Assembly (NCBI GenBank): GCA_964591105.1
Contig: CAZPZR010000067.1
Location: 1-9,516, forward strand
DNA: 9,516 bases
DNA from: CAZPZR01 sp964591105
Lineage (GTDB): Bacteria; Bacillota; Clostridia; Lachnospirales; Lachnospiraceae
Direction: 5' to 3'
Below are positions 1-6,456 of the stretch, piece by piece. The translations under genes and the position numbers were made by a program. The notes below the pieces were generated by a model, which worked only from the letters and a program-made list of their open reading frames with translations, did no database searches and was not told where the DNA came from. How positions within the stretch are numbered: position 1 is the first letter of the stretch; every line of letters begins with the position of its first letter.

Positions 1-124
1 AACCAGAAATATCTTTTACTTCTTTTGCCTGTACCCATTTTGCTTCTTCCGGAATTGGAGCTGGTCCGTGATTTGCACCCTGAGCTACTGGACACATCAT
101 TTCTACTTCGTGTGAATAAATCAT
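1..124 (-). CDS. N-terminus of a probable iron-sulfur cluster scaffold-like protein (partial, runs off left edge)
   Basis: Reading leftward from an ATG at 124-122, 41 codons are visible, starting MIYSHEVEMMCPVAQGANHG and continuing with a proline- and glutamate-rich stretch ending VKDISG. A good ribosome binding site (AAAGGAG, 132-138) sits 7 bases upstream, which supports this start. From memory, this N-terminus resembles a conserved Clostridia protein annotated as an iron-sulfur cluster assembly scaffold (NifU-N-like), usually found beside a GGGtGRT-type protein. The diagnostic cysteine region would lie beyond the window, so the function is not shown here. One cysteine (residue 11) is visible. 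The gene is separated from the pgsA remnant by 171 bases and probably has its own promoter. The gene itself is near certain; its identity is tentative. Confidence 0.6.
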   Translation of the reverse strand, partial: MIYSHEVEMMCPVAQGANHGPAPIPEEAKWVQAKEVKDISG

Positions 125-198
125 TTTAAAACTCCTTTCAACTCTGCGTGATTGTTCGTCGTATGTACTCGTTATATCTTTAACATCATACTTTCTTT

Positions 199-227
199 AT
201 TTTCTCATATATTTCGACATTCGTCAA
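199..227 (-). promoter_or_regulatory. Weak candidate promoter for the leftmost gene
   Basis: On the minus strand TTGACG (227-222) is followed after 17 bases by GAAAAT (204-199), a four-of-six match to a -10 box. It would start transcription near 192, giving a leader of about 70 bases. It lies in the 171-base gap (125-295) between the pgsA remnant and the leftmost gene, where no clear terminator was seen. The whole candidate lies inside the tandem duplication, so a second copy exists at 738-766. Confidence 0.3.
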
Positions 228-295
228 TTGTGAATCATTCCGAAACCATCTGCTTTTCGTTCAAATCTTTTAACATTTTCACGAATCATGATTTC

Positions 296-730
296 TTACA
301 TTCCGCCCTGTGTAAGTACCTGTACATTCTTAGCAACATAATCCACTAAAGATACAACTGTAAGAATCAAAGATACCCAGATCAGAACTGTTTCTACAAT
401 TCCAAATACACCGCCAAAATCAGCGATCAATACAATGATCATAGCCATCTGTGCCACTGTTTTAAATTTTCCCCAGTAGCTTGCAGCAATAACAATTCCG
501 CTGTCAGATGCAACCAAACGGAATCCACTGATGATAAATTCTCTTGCAATAATAACAATAACAATCCATGCATCCAAGCGTCCCAATGGAATCAGGCAAA
601 TCATTGCTGAACATACTAGAAGTTTATCCGCCAATGGATCCATAAATTTTCCAAAGTTTGTTACAAGGTTTCTTGCACGTGCAATTTTTCCATCCAACAT
701 ATCTGTAAGGCTTGCCACACAAAAGATTAC
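296..730 (-). pseudogene. 5'-truncated duplicate of pgsA
   Basis: This copy encodes residues 37-180 of PgsA, identical to the intact gene, and lacks the first 36 residues: the start codon, the first membrane segment and the Arg-containing N-terminal stretch. The CDP-alcohol phosphotransferase signature (DMLDGKIARAR through FMDPLAD) is still present. The frame stays open upstream of the junction to a TTG at 766-764, adding 12 residues (MTNVEIYEKIKK) from duplicated non-coding DNA, but no ribosome binding site precedes that TTG. An N-terminally altered membrane protein from 296-766 is possible but unlikely to be active. It arose from the tandem duplication and lies between the intact pgsA and the leftmost gene. 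Confidence 0.85.
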
Positions 731-1269
731 TTTCTTTATTTTCTCATATATTTCGACATTCGTCAATTGTGAATCATTCCGAAACCATCTGCTTTTCGTT
801 CAAATCTTTTAACATTTTCACGAATCATGATTTCTTACATTCCGCCCTGTGTAAGTACCTGTACATTCTTAGCAACATAATCCACTAAAGATACAACTGT
901 AAGAATCAAAGATACCCAGATCAGAACTGTTTCTACAATTCCAAATACACCGCCAAAATCAGCGATCAATACAATGATCATAGCCATCTGTGCCACTGTT
1001 TTAAATTTTCCCCAGTAGCTTGCAGCAATAACAATTCCGCTGTCAGATGCAACCAAACGGAATCCACTGATGATAAATTCTCTTGCAATAATAACAATAA
1101 CAATCCATGCATCCAAGCGTCCCAATGGAATCAGGCAAATCATTGCTGAACATACTAGAAGTTTATCCGCCAATGGATCCATAAATTTTCCAAAGTTTGT
1201 TACAAGGTTTCTTGCACGTGCAATTTTTCCATCCAACATATCTGTAAGGCTTGCCACACAAAAGATTAC
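728..1269. repeat. Tandem duplication, copy B (542 bp, period 539)
   Basis: This is the second copy of the segment at 189-730, contiguous with the intact 5' end of pgsA. Its right end (TAC at 1267-1269) lies inside pgsA at codon 37. Because copy B continues into the proper pgsA start, it preserves the functional gene, while copy A carries the truncated one. Apparent identity over 542 bp, including non-coding bases, means the event is very recent, is kept uniform by recombination, or is an assembly artefact. Confidence 0.95.
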
Positions 1270-1377
1270 AAGAGCAATCCACTTATTGGCTGAGCCGCCA
1301 AGATCTGTCAACATAAATAACACGAAAAACGGTACCATAATTACTCTTAAAACAGTTAATTTATTTGGTAAATTCAT
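835..1377 (-). CDS. pgsA: CDP-diacylglycerol--glycerol-3-phosphate 3-phosphatidyltransferase
   Basis: PgsA makes phosphatidylglycerol phosphate from CDP-diacylglycerol and glycerol 3-phosphate, the committed step to phosphatidylglycerol and cardiolipin, in the cytoplasmic membrane. The 180-residue product has the usual family length and starts MNLPNKLTVLRV, typical of PgsA. The CDP-alcohol phosphotransferase motif D-x2-D-G-x2-A-R-x8-G-x3-D-x3-D is complete at about residues 46-71. Several hydrophobic segments are visible, at about 12-25, 33-44, 77-86, 90-102 and 130-165. Its ATG overlaps the rimO stop codon by one base (TAATG), so the two are probably translationally coupled, and it is the last gene of the yicC operon. 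Codons 37-180 are repeated downstream as a truncated copy. The identity is firm from the motif, length and N-terminus. Confidence 0.95.
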   Translation of the reverse strand: MNLPNKLTVLRVIMVPFFVLFMLTDLGGSANKWIALVIFCVASLTDMLDGKIARARNLVTNFGKFMDPLADKLLVCSAMICLIPLGRLDAWIVIVIIAREFIISGFRLVASDSGIVIAASYWGKFKTVAQMAMIIVLIADFGGVFGIVETVLIWVSLILTVVSLVDYVAKNVQVLTQGGM

Positions 1378-2699
1378 TATACTAACTCTCCAATCAAATC
1401 ATATTCTAATGCGCCGGTTACTTTTGCTTTTGCAAAGTCTCCTGACATCAGTTCCTCTTCTGTATTAATAAAGATCAATCCATCTACATTTGGTGCATCA
1501 CGGTAAGTTCTTCCAACGTAAGCATTCTCATCCGCAACTTTTCCTTCGATCATGACAAGTACTTCTCTACCCACCATATCTTCCGCTTTGTCAAATGCGA
1601 TTTCCTGCTGAAGTTCCATAAGTTCCGCCTGACGATCTTCTTTCACTTCTTCTGGAACCTGGTCTGGCATCTCTGCTGCTGGTGTGTTCTCTTCTGCTGA
1701 GTATGTGAATACTCCCAGTCGATCAAATTCCATCTCATCCACAAAATCCATAAGAATTTCGTGGTCTTCCTGTGTTTCTCCAGGGAATCCTGTAATCAAA
1801 GTTGTACGAAGTGTGATATCAGGAATCTCTTTTCGAAGTTTCTCTACCAGATCAATCAACTGCTGTCTGGAAGTTCTTCTTCCCATACGTTTCAAAATAT
1901 TATCGCTTGCGTGTTGGATTGGAAGATCCAAATAATTACAAATCTTCTTTTCTTCTTTCATGACCTGAATCAAGTTATCATCAATTTCCTCTGGATAACA
2001 GTAAAGTACACGAATCCACTGAATTCCACTGATTTTACACAATTCTTTTAATAACTTGTGCAGAGATTTCTCTCCATAAAGATCTTTTCCATATAATGTT
2101 GTTTCCTGTGCTACCAGAATCAGTTCTTTTACTCCATCTTCTGCTAATGTCTGTGCTTCTTTTACCAGACGTTCCATCGGAACACTTCGGAAATTTCCAC
2201 GAAGCTTTGGAATAATACAGTATGTGCAGTGCTTATCACATCCTTCTGCAATCTTCAGATAAGCAAAATGACCGCCAGTTGTTACCAAACGCTTTGCATC
2301 TACAAGTGGTAACGCATCAATATCTTCTACTTCAACCTGACTTTTTCCTGCCAATGCCTCTTCTACGACTTCTACAATCTTATCGTAGCAAGTAGTTCCA
2401 AGAACTGCATCTACTTCTGGAATCTCATCCAGAATTTCCTGCTGATATCTCTGTGCAAGACATCCTGTCACAATTAAAGCCTTCAGTCTTCCACCATTCT
2501 TATACTCTGCCATTTCCAAGATTGTCTGGATACTTTCTTCTTTTGCATCGTGAATGAAACTACAAGTATTGATTACAATAACATCAGCTTCATTCTCATC
2601 ATCTACGATTCGATATCCGTGTTCATTCAAAAGTCCAAGCATAACTTCTGAATCTACTAGATTTTTATCACATCCCAGTGAAATAAATAATATATTCAT
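1377..2699 (-). CDS. rimO: Ribosomal protein S12 (Asp) methylthiotransferase RimO
   Basis: RimO is a radical-SAM enzyme that adds a methylthio group to the conserved aspartate of ribosomal protein S12, using two [4Fe-4S] clusters. The 440-residue product starts MNILFISLGCDKN. The N-terminal MTTase domain supplies Cys10, Cys46 and Cys80. The radical SAM motif follows as GCDKHCTYC (Cys154, Cys158, Cys161), and a TRAM-like domain occupies roughly the last 65 residues. The SLGCDKNLVDSE start and GCDKHCTYCIIPKLRG context fit RimO rather than MiaB or MtaB. I chose the ATG at 2699 because AAAAGGAG lies just upstream. A longer frame open to 2765 would run through a hairpin and lacks homology. It lies downstream of rpoZ beyond a terminator-like hairpin and is coupled to pgsA. 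Confidence 0.95.
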   Translation of the reverse strand: MNILFISLGCDKNLVDSEVMLGLLNEHGYRIVDDENEADVIVINTCSFIHDAKEESIQTILEMAEYKNGGRLKALIVTGCLAQRYQQEILDEIPEVDAVLGTTCYDKIVEVVEEALAGKSQVEVEDIDALPLVDAKRLVTTGGHFAYLKIAEGCDKHCTYCIIPKLRGNFRSVPMERLVKEAQTLAEDGVKELILVAQETTLYGKDLYGEKSLHKLLKELCKISGIQWIRVLYCYPEEIDDNLIQVMKEEKKICNYLDLPIQHASDNILKRMGRRTSRQQLIDLVEKLRKEIPDITLRTTLITGFPGETQEDHEILMDFVDEMEFDRLGVFTYSAEENTPAAEMPDQVPEEVKEDRQAELMELQQEIAFDKAEDMVGREVLVMIEGKVADENAYVGRTYRDAPNVDGLIFINTEEELMSGDFAKAKVTGALEYDLIGELV

Positions 2700-2721
2700 C
2701 TTATCTCCTTTTCTAATCATT

Positions 2722-2755
2722 TGGAAAGAAAGGCAGATACCTCTCGGCATCTGCC
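2722..2755 (-). terminator. Hairpin with short U-tract between rpoZ and rimO
   Basis: On the minus strand GGCAGATGCC and GGTATCTGCC form a 10-bp stem with one G-U pair, closed by a GAGA (GNRA) tetraloop, followed by TTTCTTTCC. This is the shape of an intrinsic terminator with an imperfect U-tract. It lies 14 bases after the rpoZ stop and ends 22 bases before the rimO start, which leaves little room for a separate rimO promoter. Partial read-through, or a processing role, is more likely than a full operon end. Confidence 0.65.
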
Positions 2756-2769
2756 CAATCATCATCTTC

Positions 2770-3009
2770 TTATTCGTTGTCTTCGCCAGAAATCTGAATC
2801 TTTCCCTGATTCATCTCGTCAACTGCGATTGACAGTGGCTTTTCTCCAGCCTTAGTTGCTACTCTTGGTGTAGAACCATCGATAATTTCTCTTGCTCTCT
2901 TTGCAGTAGCCATAACGATAGAATAACGGCTGTTAACTACTTTTGTTTCGCCTTCCTCTACGTCCTTGTTCACTACTTCCATTAAATCTGTGTAAGATGG
3001 GTGTAACAT
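2770..3009 (-). CDS. rpoZ: DNA-directed RNA polymerase omega subunit
   Basis: Omega helps fold and stabilise the beta-prime subunit of RNA polymerase. The 79-residue product starts MLHPSYTDLMEVV and contains the conserved stretch NSRYSIVMATAKRAREI (about residues 27-43), followed by KPLSIAVDEMNQGKI, both typical of Firmicute omega. The start at 3009 lies 3 bases after the gmk stop. Its ribosome binding site (GAAAGGAG, 3018-3025) is inside the last gmk codons, so gmk and rpoZ are very likely coupled. The gmk-rpoZ order is widely conserved in Firmicutes. The acidic C-terminus (ISGEDNE) is unremarkable. Confidence 0.95.
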   Translation of the reverse strand: MLHPSYTDLMEVVNKDVEEGETKVVNSRYSIVMATAKRAREIIDGSTPRVATKAGEKPLSIAVDEMNQGKIQISGEDNE

Positions 3010-3012
3010 ACA

Positions 3013-3633
3013 CTATTCTCCTTTCAATTCTTCCTTCATGTATTCAATAAATGCTGTATTTCGAAAACTTCTTCTGTGTTCTCCTTGAATAATCTGATGT
3101 ACTTCCTCTACGCATCGTTCCAGCTCATCATTGACAACCAGATAATCGTACTTGTCCATGCCTTCGGACTCTTCAATTGCACGATTCATACGTCCTTCAA
3201 TAACGTCCATCGTCTCTGTTCCTCTGCCAACCAGACGCTCTTTTAAAATCTTCGCTGATGGTGGAGTCACAAACAACAACAGTGTATCTGGGAACTTTTC
3301 TTTTACTTTCAATGCTCCCTGAATCTCAATCTCAAGGATAACATCCTTCCCAGCTGCAAGCTGTTCTTCCACATATGCACGTGGAGTACCATAGTAATTA
3401 TTCACGTACTTAGCATACTCTATCAATTCGTCTTTCGCAATCATTTTTTCAAATTCTTCTACGGTTTTGAAAAAATATTCTCGTCCGTCTACTTCCCCAG
3501 TACGCGGTCCTCTAGTAGTTGCTGAAATCGATAAAGCATAGTTATCGTACTTCTCCATAATCGCTTTCATGATCGTTCCTTTACCGGAACCTGAAAAACC
3601 TGATACAACGATCAGAATCCCCCTCTGAGCCAT
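3013..3633 (-). CDS. gmk: Guanylate kinase
   Basis: Guanylate kinase phosphorylates GMP to GDP with ATP in the cytoplasm; it feeds GTP and (p)ppGpp pools. The 206-residue product is full family length. It has the P-loop GFSGSGKGT (residues 12-20), the GMP-binding segment SATTRGPRTGEVDGREYFF (about 37-55) and the NYYGTP motif (79-84). The C-terminal lid and helical regions are present. The ATG at 3633 is preceded by AAAAGGAGA. It begins 18 bases after the yicC stop. In many Firmicutes a small gene, remA, lies between yicC and gmk; the 18-base gap here has no room for it. Confidence 0.97.
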   Translation of the reverse strand: MAQRGILIVVSGFSGSGKGTIMKAIMEKYDNYALSISATTRGPRTGEVDGREYFFKTVEEFEKMIAKDELIEYAKYVNNYYGTPRAYVEEQLAAGKDVILEIEIQGALKVKEKFPDTLLLFVTPPSAKILKERLVGRGTETMDVIEGRMNRAIEESEGMDKYDYLVVNDELERCVEEVHQIIQGEHRRSFRNTAFIEYMKEELKGE

Positions 3634-3651
3634 AGCCTTCTCTCCTTTTGC

Positions 3652-4533
3652 TTATTCAATATTCTGAATCTGCTCTCTCACCTTTTCAATCTCAGTCTTC
3701 AGCTCAATTCCAATATTCGATGTCTTCAAATCATTCGCCTTAGACAAAATGGTATTCGCTTCTCGATTCATCTCCTGTGCAATGAAGTCTAACTTACGTC
3801 CAATACCATTCTCACCGGAAAGTAATGTTTCCTTCATATGTACCACGTGACTTCTGAGACGTACGACTTCTTCGTCTGTGCACATCTTATCGGAAAAAAG
3901 AACTACTTCTGCTGCAATTCTTGAATCTTCAATCTGACTATCCGCCAGAAGTTCTTTCACCTTATTCTCAATCTTTTCTCTATACTCTGCAATAATCTGT
4001 GGTGCGCGTTCCTCCACACAATCCACAAGTGTCAGCATATGATCCAACTTATCCACAATATCATCACGGAGACGATTTCCCTCCTGAGTTCTCGTCTCAA
4101 CAAACTGTGTCACTGCACCATCTAATGCCTGTTCTAAACTATTCCAAAGTTCTTTCTCATCAATCACCTGTTCTTCCATTGTCAAAACTTCTGGATAACG
4201 AGAAAGTGCAGATACACGTATATCATTTTCTAATGAAAATGTCTCTGCCATCTTTTTAAAATAAGAGAGATATTCCGCTGCAAGTGCTTCATTGAACTTC
4301 AGAGAAACCTGTCCCTCTGTCAAATCTTCATATGTAATAAATAAATCAACTTTTCCACGCTGGATACGCTGCTTTAAATAATTACGAATTGATGTTTCAA
4401 AAAAATTCAGTTTCTTCGGCATACGAATGCTCACATCTAAATATCGATGATTCACACTCTTCATCTCTACGGTAAACTTGCGCTCTCCGTCAGACACTTC
4501 ACATCGTCCGAAGCCTGTCATACTTTTTATCAT
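3652..4533 (-). CDS. yicC: YicC family endoribonuclease
   Basis: This 293-residue protein belongs to the YicC/YloC family; E. coli YicC is reported as an endoribonuclease acting in small-RNA turnover. It starts MIKSMTGFGR, the hallmark of the family, with the YicC_N domain over roughly residues 1-155. The C-terminal DUF1732 domain (about 208-293) contains the conserved FIAQEMNREANT stretch and the closing EIEKVREQIQNIE. I chose the ATG at 4533 because GAGGT lies about 7 bases upstream and because a longer frame open to 4698 would start inside the divergent rqcH gene and run across both promoters. It is the first gene of the minus-strand operon, read from the promoter at 4589-4617. Its RNA-cleaving activity is inferred from the family. 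Confidence 0.93.
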   Translation of the reverse strand: MIKSMTGFGRCEVSDGERKFTVEMKSVNHRYLDVSIRMPKKLNFFETSIRNYLKQRIQRGKVDLFITYEDLTEGQVSLKFNEALAAEYLSYFKKMAETFSLENDIRVSALSRYPEVLTMEEQVIDEKELWNSLEQALDGAVTQFVETRTQEGNRLRDDIVDKLDHMLTLVDCVEERAPQIIAEYREKIENKVKELLADSQIEDSRIAAEVVLFSDKMCTDEEVVRLRSHVVHMKETLLSGENGIGRKLDFIAQEMNREANTILSKANDLKTSNIGIELKTEIEKVREQIQNIE

Positions 4534-4588
4534 AGTTGTACCTCTTTCATTCACACCAAGTGCTAAATATAATGTTTTGCATCTAATC

Positions 4589-4617
4589 ATTATAAGACAT
4601 TTGCAATACCTCGTCAA
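4589..4617 (-). promoter_or_regulatory. Sigma-A promoter of the yicC-gmk-rpoZ-rimO-pgsA operon
   Basis: On the minus strand TTGACG (4617-4612), a 17-base spacer and a perfect TATAAT (4594-4589) form a near-consensus housekeeping promoter. The start point would be near 4582, giving a leader of about 48 bases before yicC. Its -35 box lies inside the spacer of the oppositely oriented rqcH promoter, so the two sites physically overlap. Confidence 0.85.
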
Positions 4618-4629
4618 TAAGATTATAAT
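4601..4629 (+). promoter_or_regulatory. Sigma-A promoter of rqcH
   Basis: TTGCAA (4601-4606), a 17-base spacer and a perfect TATAAT (4624-4629) form a strong housekeeping promoter. Transcription would start near 4636, with a leader of about 28 bases containing the GAAAGGA ribosome binding site (4648-4654). Its -35 box lies within the spacer of the divergent yicC promoter, so polymerase should not occupy both at once. Confidence 0.85.
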
Positions 4630-4663
4630 AGAGAAATAACAAGAAAAGAAAGGATTTACCACC

Positions 4664-6400
4664 ATGGCATTTGATGGAATTACAGTCGCAGCTCTCACTC
4701 ATGAACTACGTACAAATCTTCTCGGCGGGCGCATCGCAAAGATTGCACAACCTGAGACAGATGAGCTGCTTCTTACAATAAAAACACCGGAAGGTCAGAA
4801 GCGTCTCTACATTTCTGCCAGTGCTTCTCTTCCCCTTCTCTATTTAACAGAGGAGAACAAACCAAGCCCAATGACAGCTCCTAATTTCTGTATGCTCCTT
4901 CGTAAGCATATTGGAAATGGGCGTATCGTCGCAATCTCACAGCCAAAACTAGAAAGAATCATTCATTTTGATATTGAACATCTGGATGAGTTGGGTGATT
5001 TATGTCGTAAGCGTCTTATTATTGAGATTATGGGAAAACACAGCAACATCATTTTCTGCGACGACAAAGGAATGATTATTGACAGCATCAAGCATGTACC
5101 TGCGCATATGAGTTCTGTACGTGAAGTATTGCCTGGCAGAGAATACTTTATTCCCGATACGATGGAAAAGCTGGATCCACTAACCGTATCTGCTCAAGAT
5201 TTTATTCACACACTTCAGCAGAAACCTATGCCAATTGGCAAAGCAATCTACACCAGTTTTACAGGGATCAGCCCCGTAGTTGCAGAAGAAATTTGCTATC
5301 TCTCAGGTTTGGAATCTGCTATGACTGCGCAGGATTTTTCCGAAGACTTGCTGACGCACCTTTATAAGCAGTTTCATTATTATCTCGAGGATGTCAAAGT
5401 TGGAACATTTGCTCCTGTAATTTATTATCAAGGAGAAACTCCAAAAGAATTTGCAGCACTGCCACTTACACATTTTGATGGGTATGCACATCAGGAGTTT
5501 ACTTCTATTTCTTATGTTTTGAACACTTATTATGCTGTGAAAAACACACTTACGAGAATTCGTCAAAAGGGAGCCGATCTGCGCCATGTTGTTCAGACCG
5601 CCTTGGAGCGTAACCGCAAGAAATATGAGTTGCAGACCAAGCAATTACAAGATACACAGAATCGCGACAAATACAAAGTTTATGGAGAACTTATTAACAC
5701 CTATGGATATCATCTGGAACCAGGCTCTAAGGAATTAACATGTCTTAATTATTACACCAACGAAGATATTACAATCCCTTTAGATCCTACGAAAACACCA
5801 TTGGAAAATGCTCAAAAGTATTTCGCAAAATATAATAAGCAGAAACGTACTTTCGAAGCGTTAAGCGAATTGATTGAGGAAACCGCTGATGATATTCAGT
5901 ACTTGGAATCTATCAGTAATGCTTTGGACATCGCACTTACAGAAGACGATCTCGCACAGATCAAAGAAGAATTGATGCAGACAGGGTATGTCCGCAGGAA
6001 ATTCACAAAAAAGAAAGTCAAACTCACCAGCAAGCCAATGCACTTTGTCTCCAGTGATGGTTATCATATGTATGTTGGAAAAAATAATTTACAGAATGAT
6101 GAACTCACTTTTGATTTTGCCAACGGAAACGACTGGTGGTTCCATGCAAAAGGCACTGCAGGCTCTCACGTAATTGTTAAAACCAATGGTGATGAATTGC
6201 CAGACCGCACTTTCGAAGAAGCTGGTCGCCTGGCTGCTTACTATTCTAAAAATCGTGGAAACGATAAAGTGGAAATTGATTACATCGAGAGAAAACATGT
6301 AAAGAAGCCAAACGGTGCAAAACCTGGATTTGTCGTTTATTACACAAACTACTCACTCATGATTGATAGTGATATTTCTAAGATAGAGCAATTGAATTAA
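4664..6400 (+). CDS. rqcH: NFACT-family ribosome quality control factor RqcH (fibronectin-binding-like)
   Basis: RqcH binds stalled 50S subunits carrying peptidyl-tRNA and recruits tRNA-Ala to add C-terminal alanine tails that mark the chain for degradation. The 578-residue product has full NFACT length and order. NFACT-N starts MAFDGITVAAL and includes IIEIMGKHSNII around residues 119-130. A helix-hairpin-helix-like segment (GISPVVAEEICYLSG) lies near 200-215. Coiled-coil stretches lie at about 293-343 and 379-415. NFACT-R runs from about 460, with GKNNLQND and the DYIERKHVKKPNGAKPG signature. The position matching the D97-R98 pair of B. subtilis RqcH reads Glu97-Arg98 here. Older databases call such proteins fibronectin-binding. 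It is transcribed alone, divergently from the yicC operon, and ends near a long inverted repeat. Confidence 0.93.
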   Translation: MAFDGITVAALTHELRTNLLGGRIAKIAQPETDELLLTIKTPEGQKRLYISASASLPLLYLTEENKPSPMTAPNFCMLLRKHIGNGRIVAISQPKLERIIHFDIEHLDELGDLCRKRLIIEIMGKHSNIIFCDDKGMIIDSIKHVPAHMSSVREVLPGREYFIPDTMEKLDPLTVSAQDFIHTLQQKPMPIGKAIYTSFTGISPVVAEEICYLSGLESAMTAQDFSEDLLTHLYKQFHYYLEDVKVGTFAPVIYYQGETPKEFAALPLTHFDGYAHQEFTSISYVLNTYYAVKNTLTRIRQKGADLRHVVQTALERNRKKYELQTKQLQDTQNRDKYKVYGELINTYGYHLEPGSKELTCLNYYTNEDITIPLDPTKTPLENAQKYFAKYNKQKRTFEALSELIEETADDIQYLESISNALDIALTEDDLAQIKEELMQTGYVRRKFTKKKVKLTSKPMHFVSSDGYHMYVGKNNLQNDELTFDFANGNDWWFHAKGTAGSHVIVKTNGDELPDRTFEEAGRLAAYYSKNRGNDKVEIDYIERKHVKKPNGAKPGFVVYYTNYSLMIDSDISKIEQLN

Positions 6401-6415
6401 TTACACTTTCTATAC

Positions 6416-6456
6416 TTTTGTCGTAAAGGGGATTTTATACCCCCTTTACGGCAAAA
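6416..6456. repeat. 16-bp inverted repeat between convergent rqcH and the HTH remnant
   Basis: TTTTGTCGTAAAGGGG (6416-6431) and CCCCTTTACGGCAAAA (6441-6456) pair over 16 positions with one G-U, around a 9-base loop. The structure begins 15 bases after the rqcH stop and overlaps the last codons and stop of the minus-strand HTH remnant. Neither strand has a U-tract directly after the full stem, so it is not a textbook intrinsic terminator. It may still act as a bidirectional terminator or as an mRNA 3'-end stabiliser. Confidence 0.8.

Larger units (their letters stand above)
189..730. repeat. Tandem duplication, copy A (542 bp, period 539)
   Basis: This segment is repeated at 728-1269 with an offset of 539 and no mismatch noticed on reading through both copies. 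It contains part of the gap downstream of pgsA plus pgsA codons 37-180. Left of 189 the copies diverge (A at 188 against T at 727). Right of 730 they diverge again (T at 731 against A at 1270). The three bases TAC (728-730) are shared between the copies, and TAC is also present at both outer ends, so the event looks like a 3-bp microhomology tandem duplication. Confidence 0.95.

Noticed and set aside
189..1269. Repeat considered as a mobile element or CRISPR-like array
   Set aside because: The repeated unit is ordinary pgsA plus downstream gap sequence, with microhomology rather than terminal inverted repeats, and there are only two copies.
1070..1468. Plus-strand open frame across pgsA and the rimO end, and its shorter twin at 531-812
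   Set aside because: Both are antisense to the pgsA copies, appear in duplicate only because of the tandem repeat, and have no ribosome binding site or recognisable domain.
2700..2765. N-terminal extension of RimO by 22 residues
   Set aside because: The extension reads through a hairpin, lacks family similarity, and the ATG at 2699 has a strong ribosome binding site and the classic RimO N-terminus.
4659..4667. CCACCATGG around the rqcH start resembling a eukaryotic Kozak sequence, possibly suggesting engineered DNA
   Set aside because: A normal bacterial promoter and ribosome binding site precede it and the gene is native-looking, so the match is chance.
4534..4698. N-terminal extension of YicC by 55 residues
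   Set aside because: It would begin inside rqcH and cross both promoters; MIKSMTGFGR at 4533 is the family N-terminus.
6416..6456. Inverted repeat considered as a standard intrinsic terminator of rqcH
   Set aside because: No U-tract follows the stem on the plus strand; it is listed as an inverted repeat instead.
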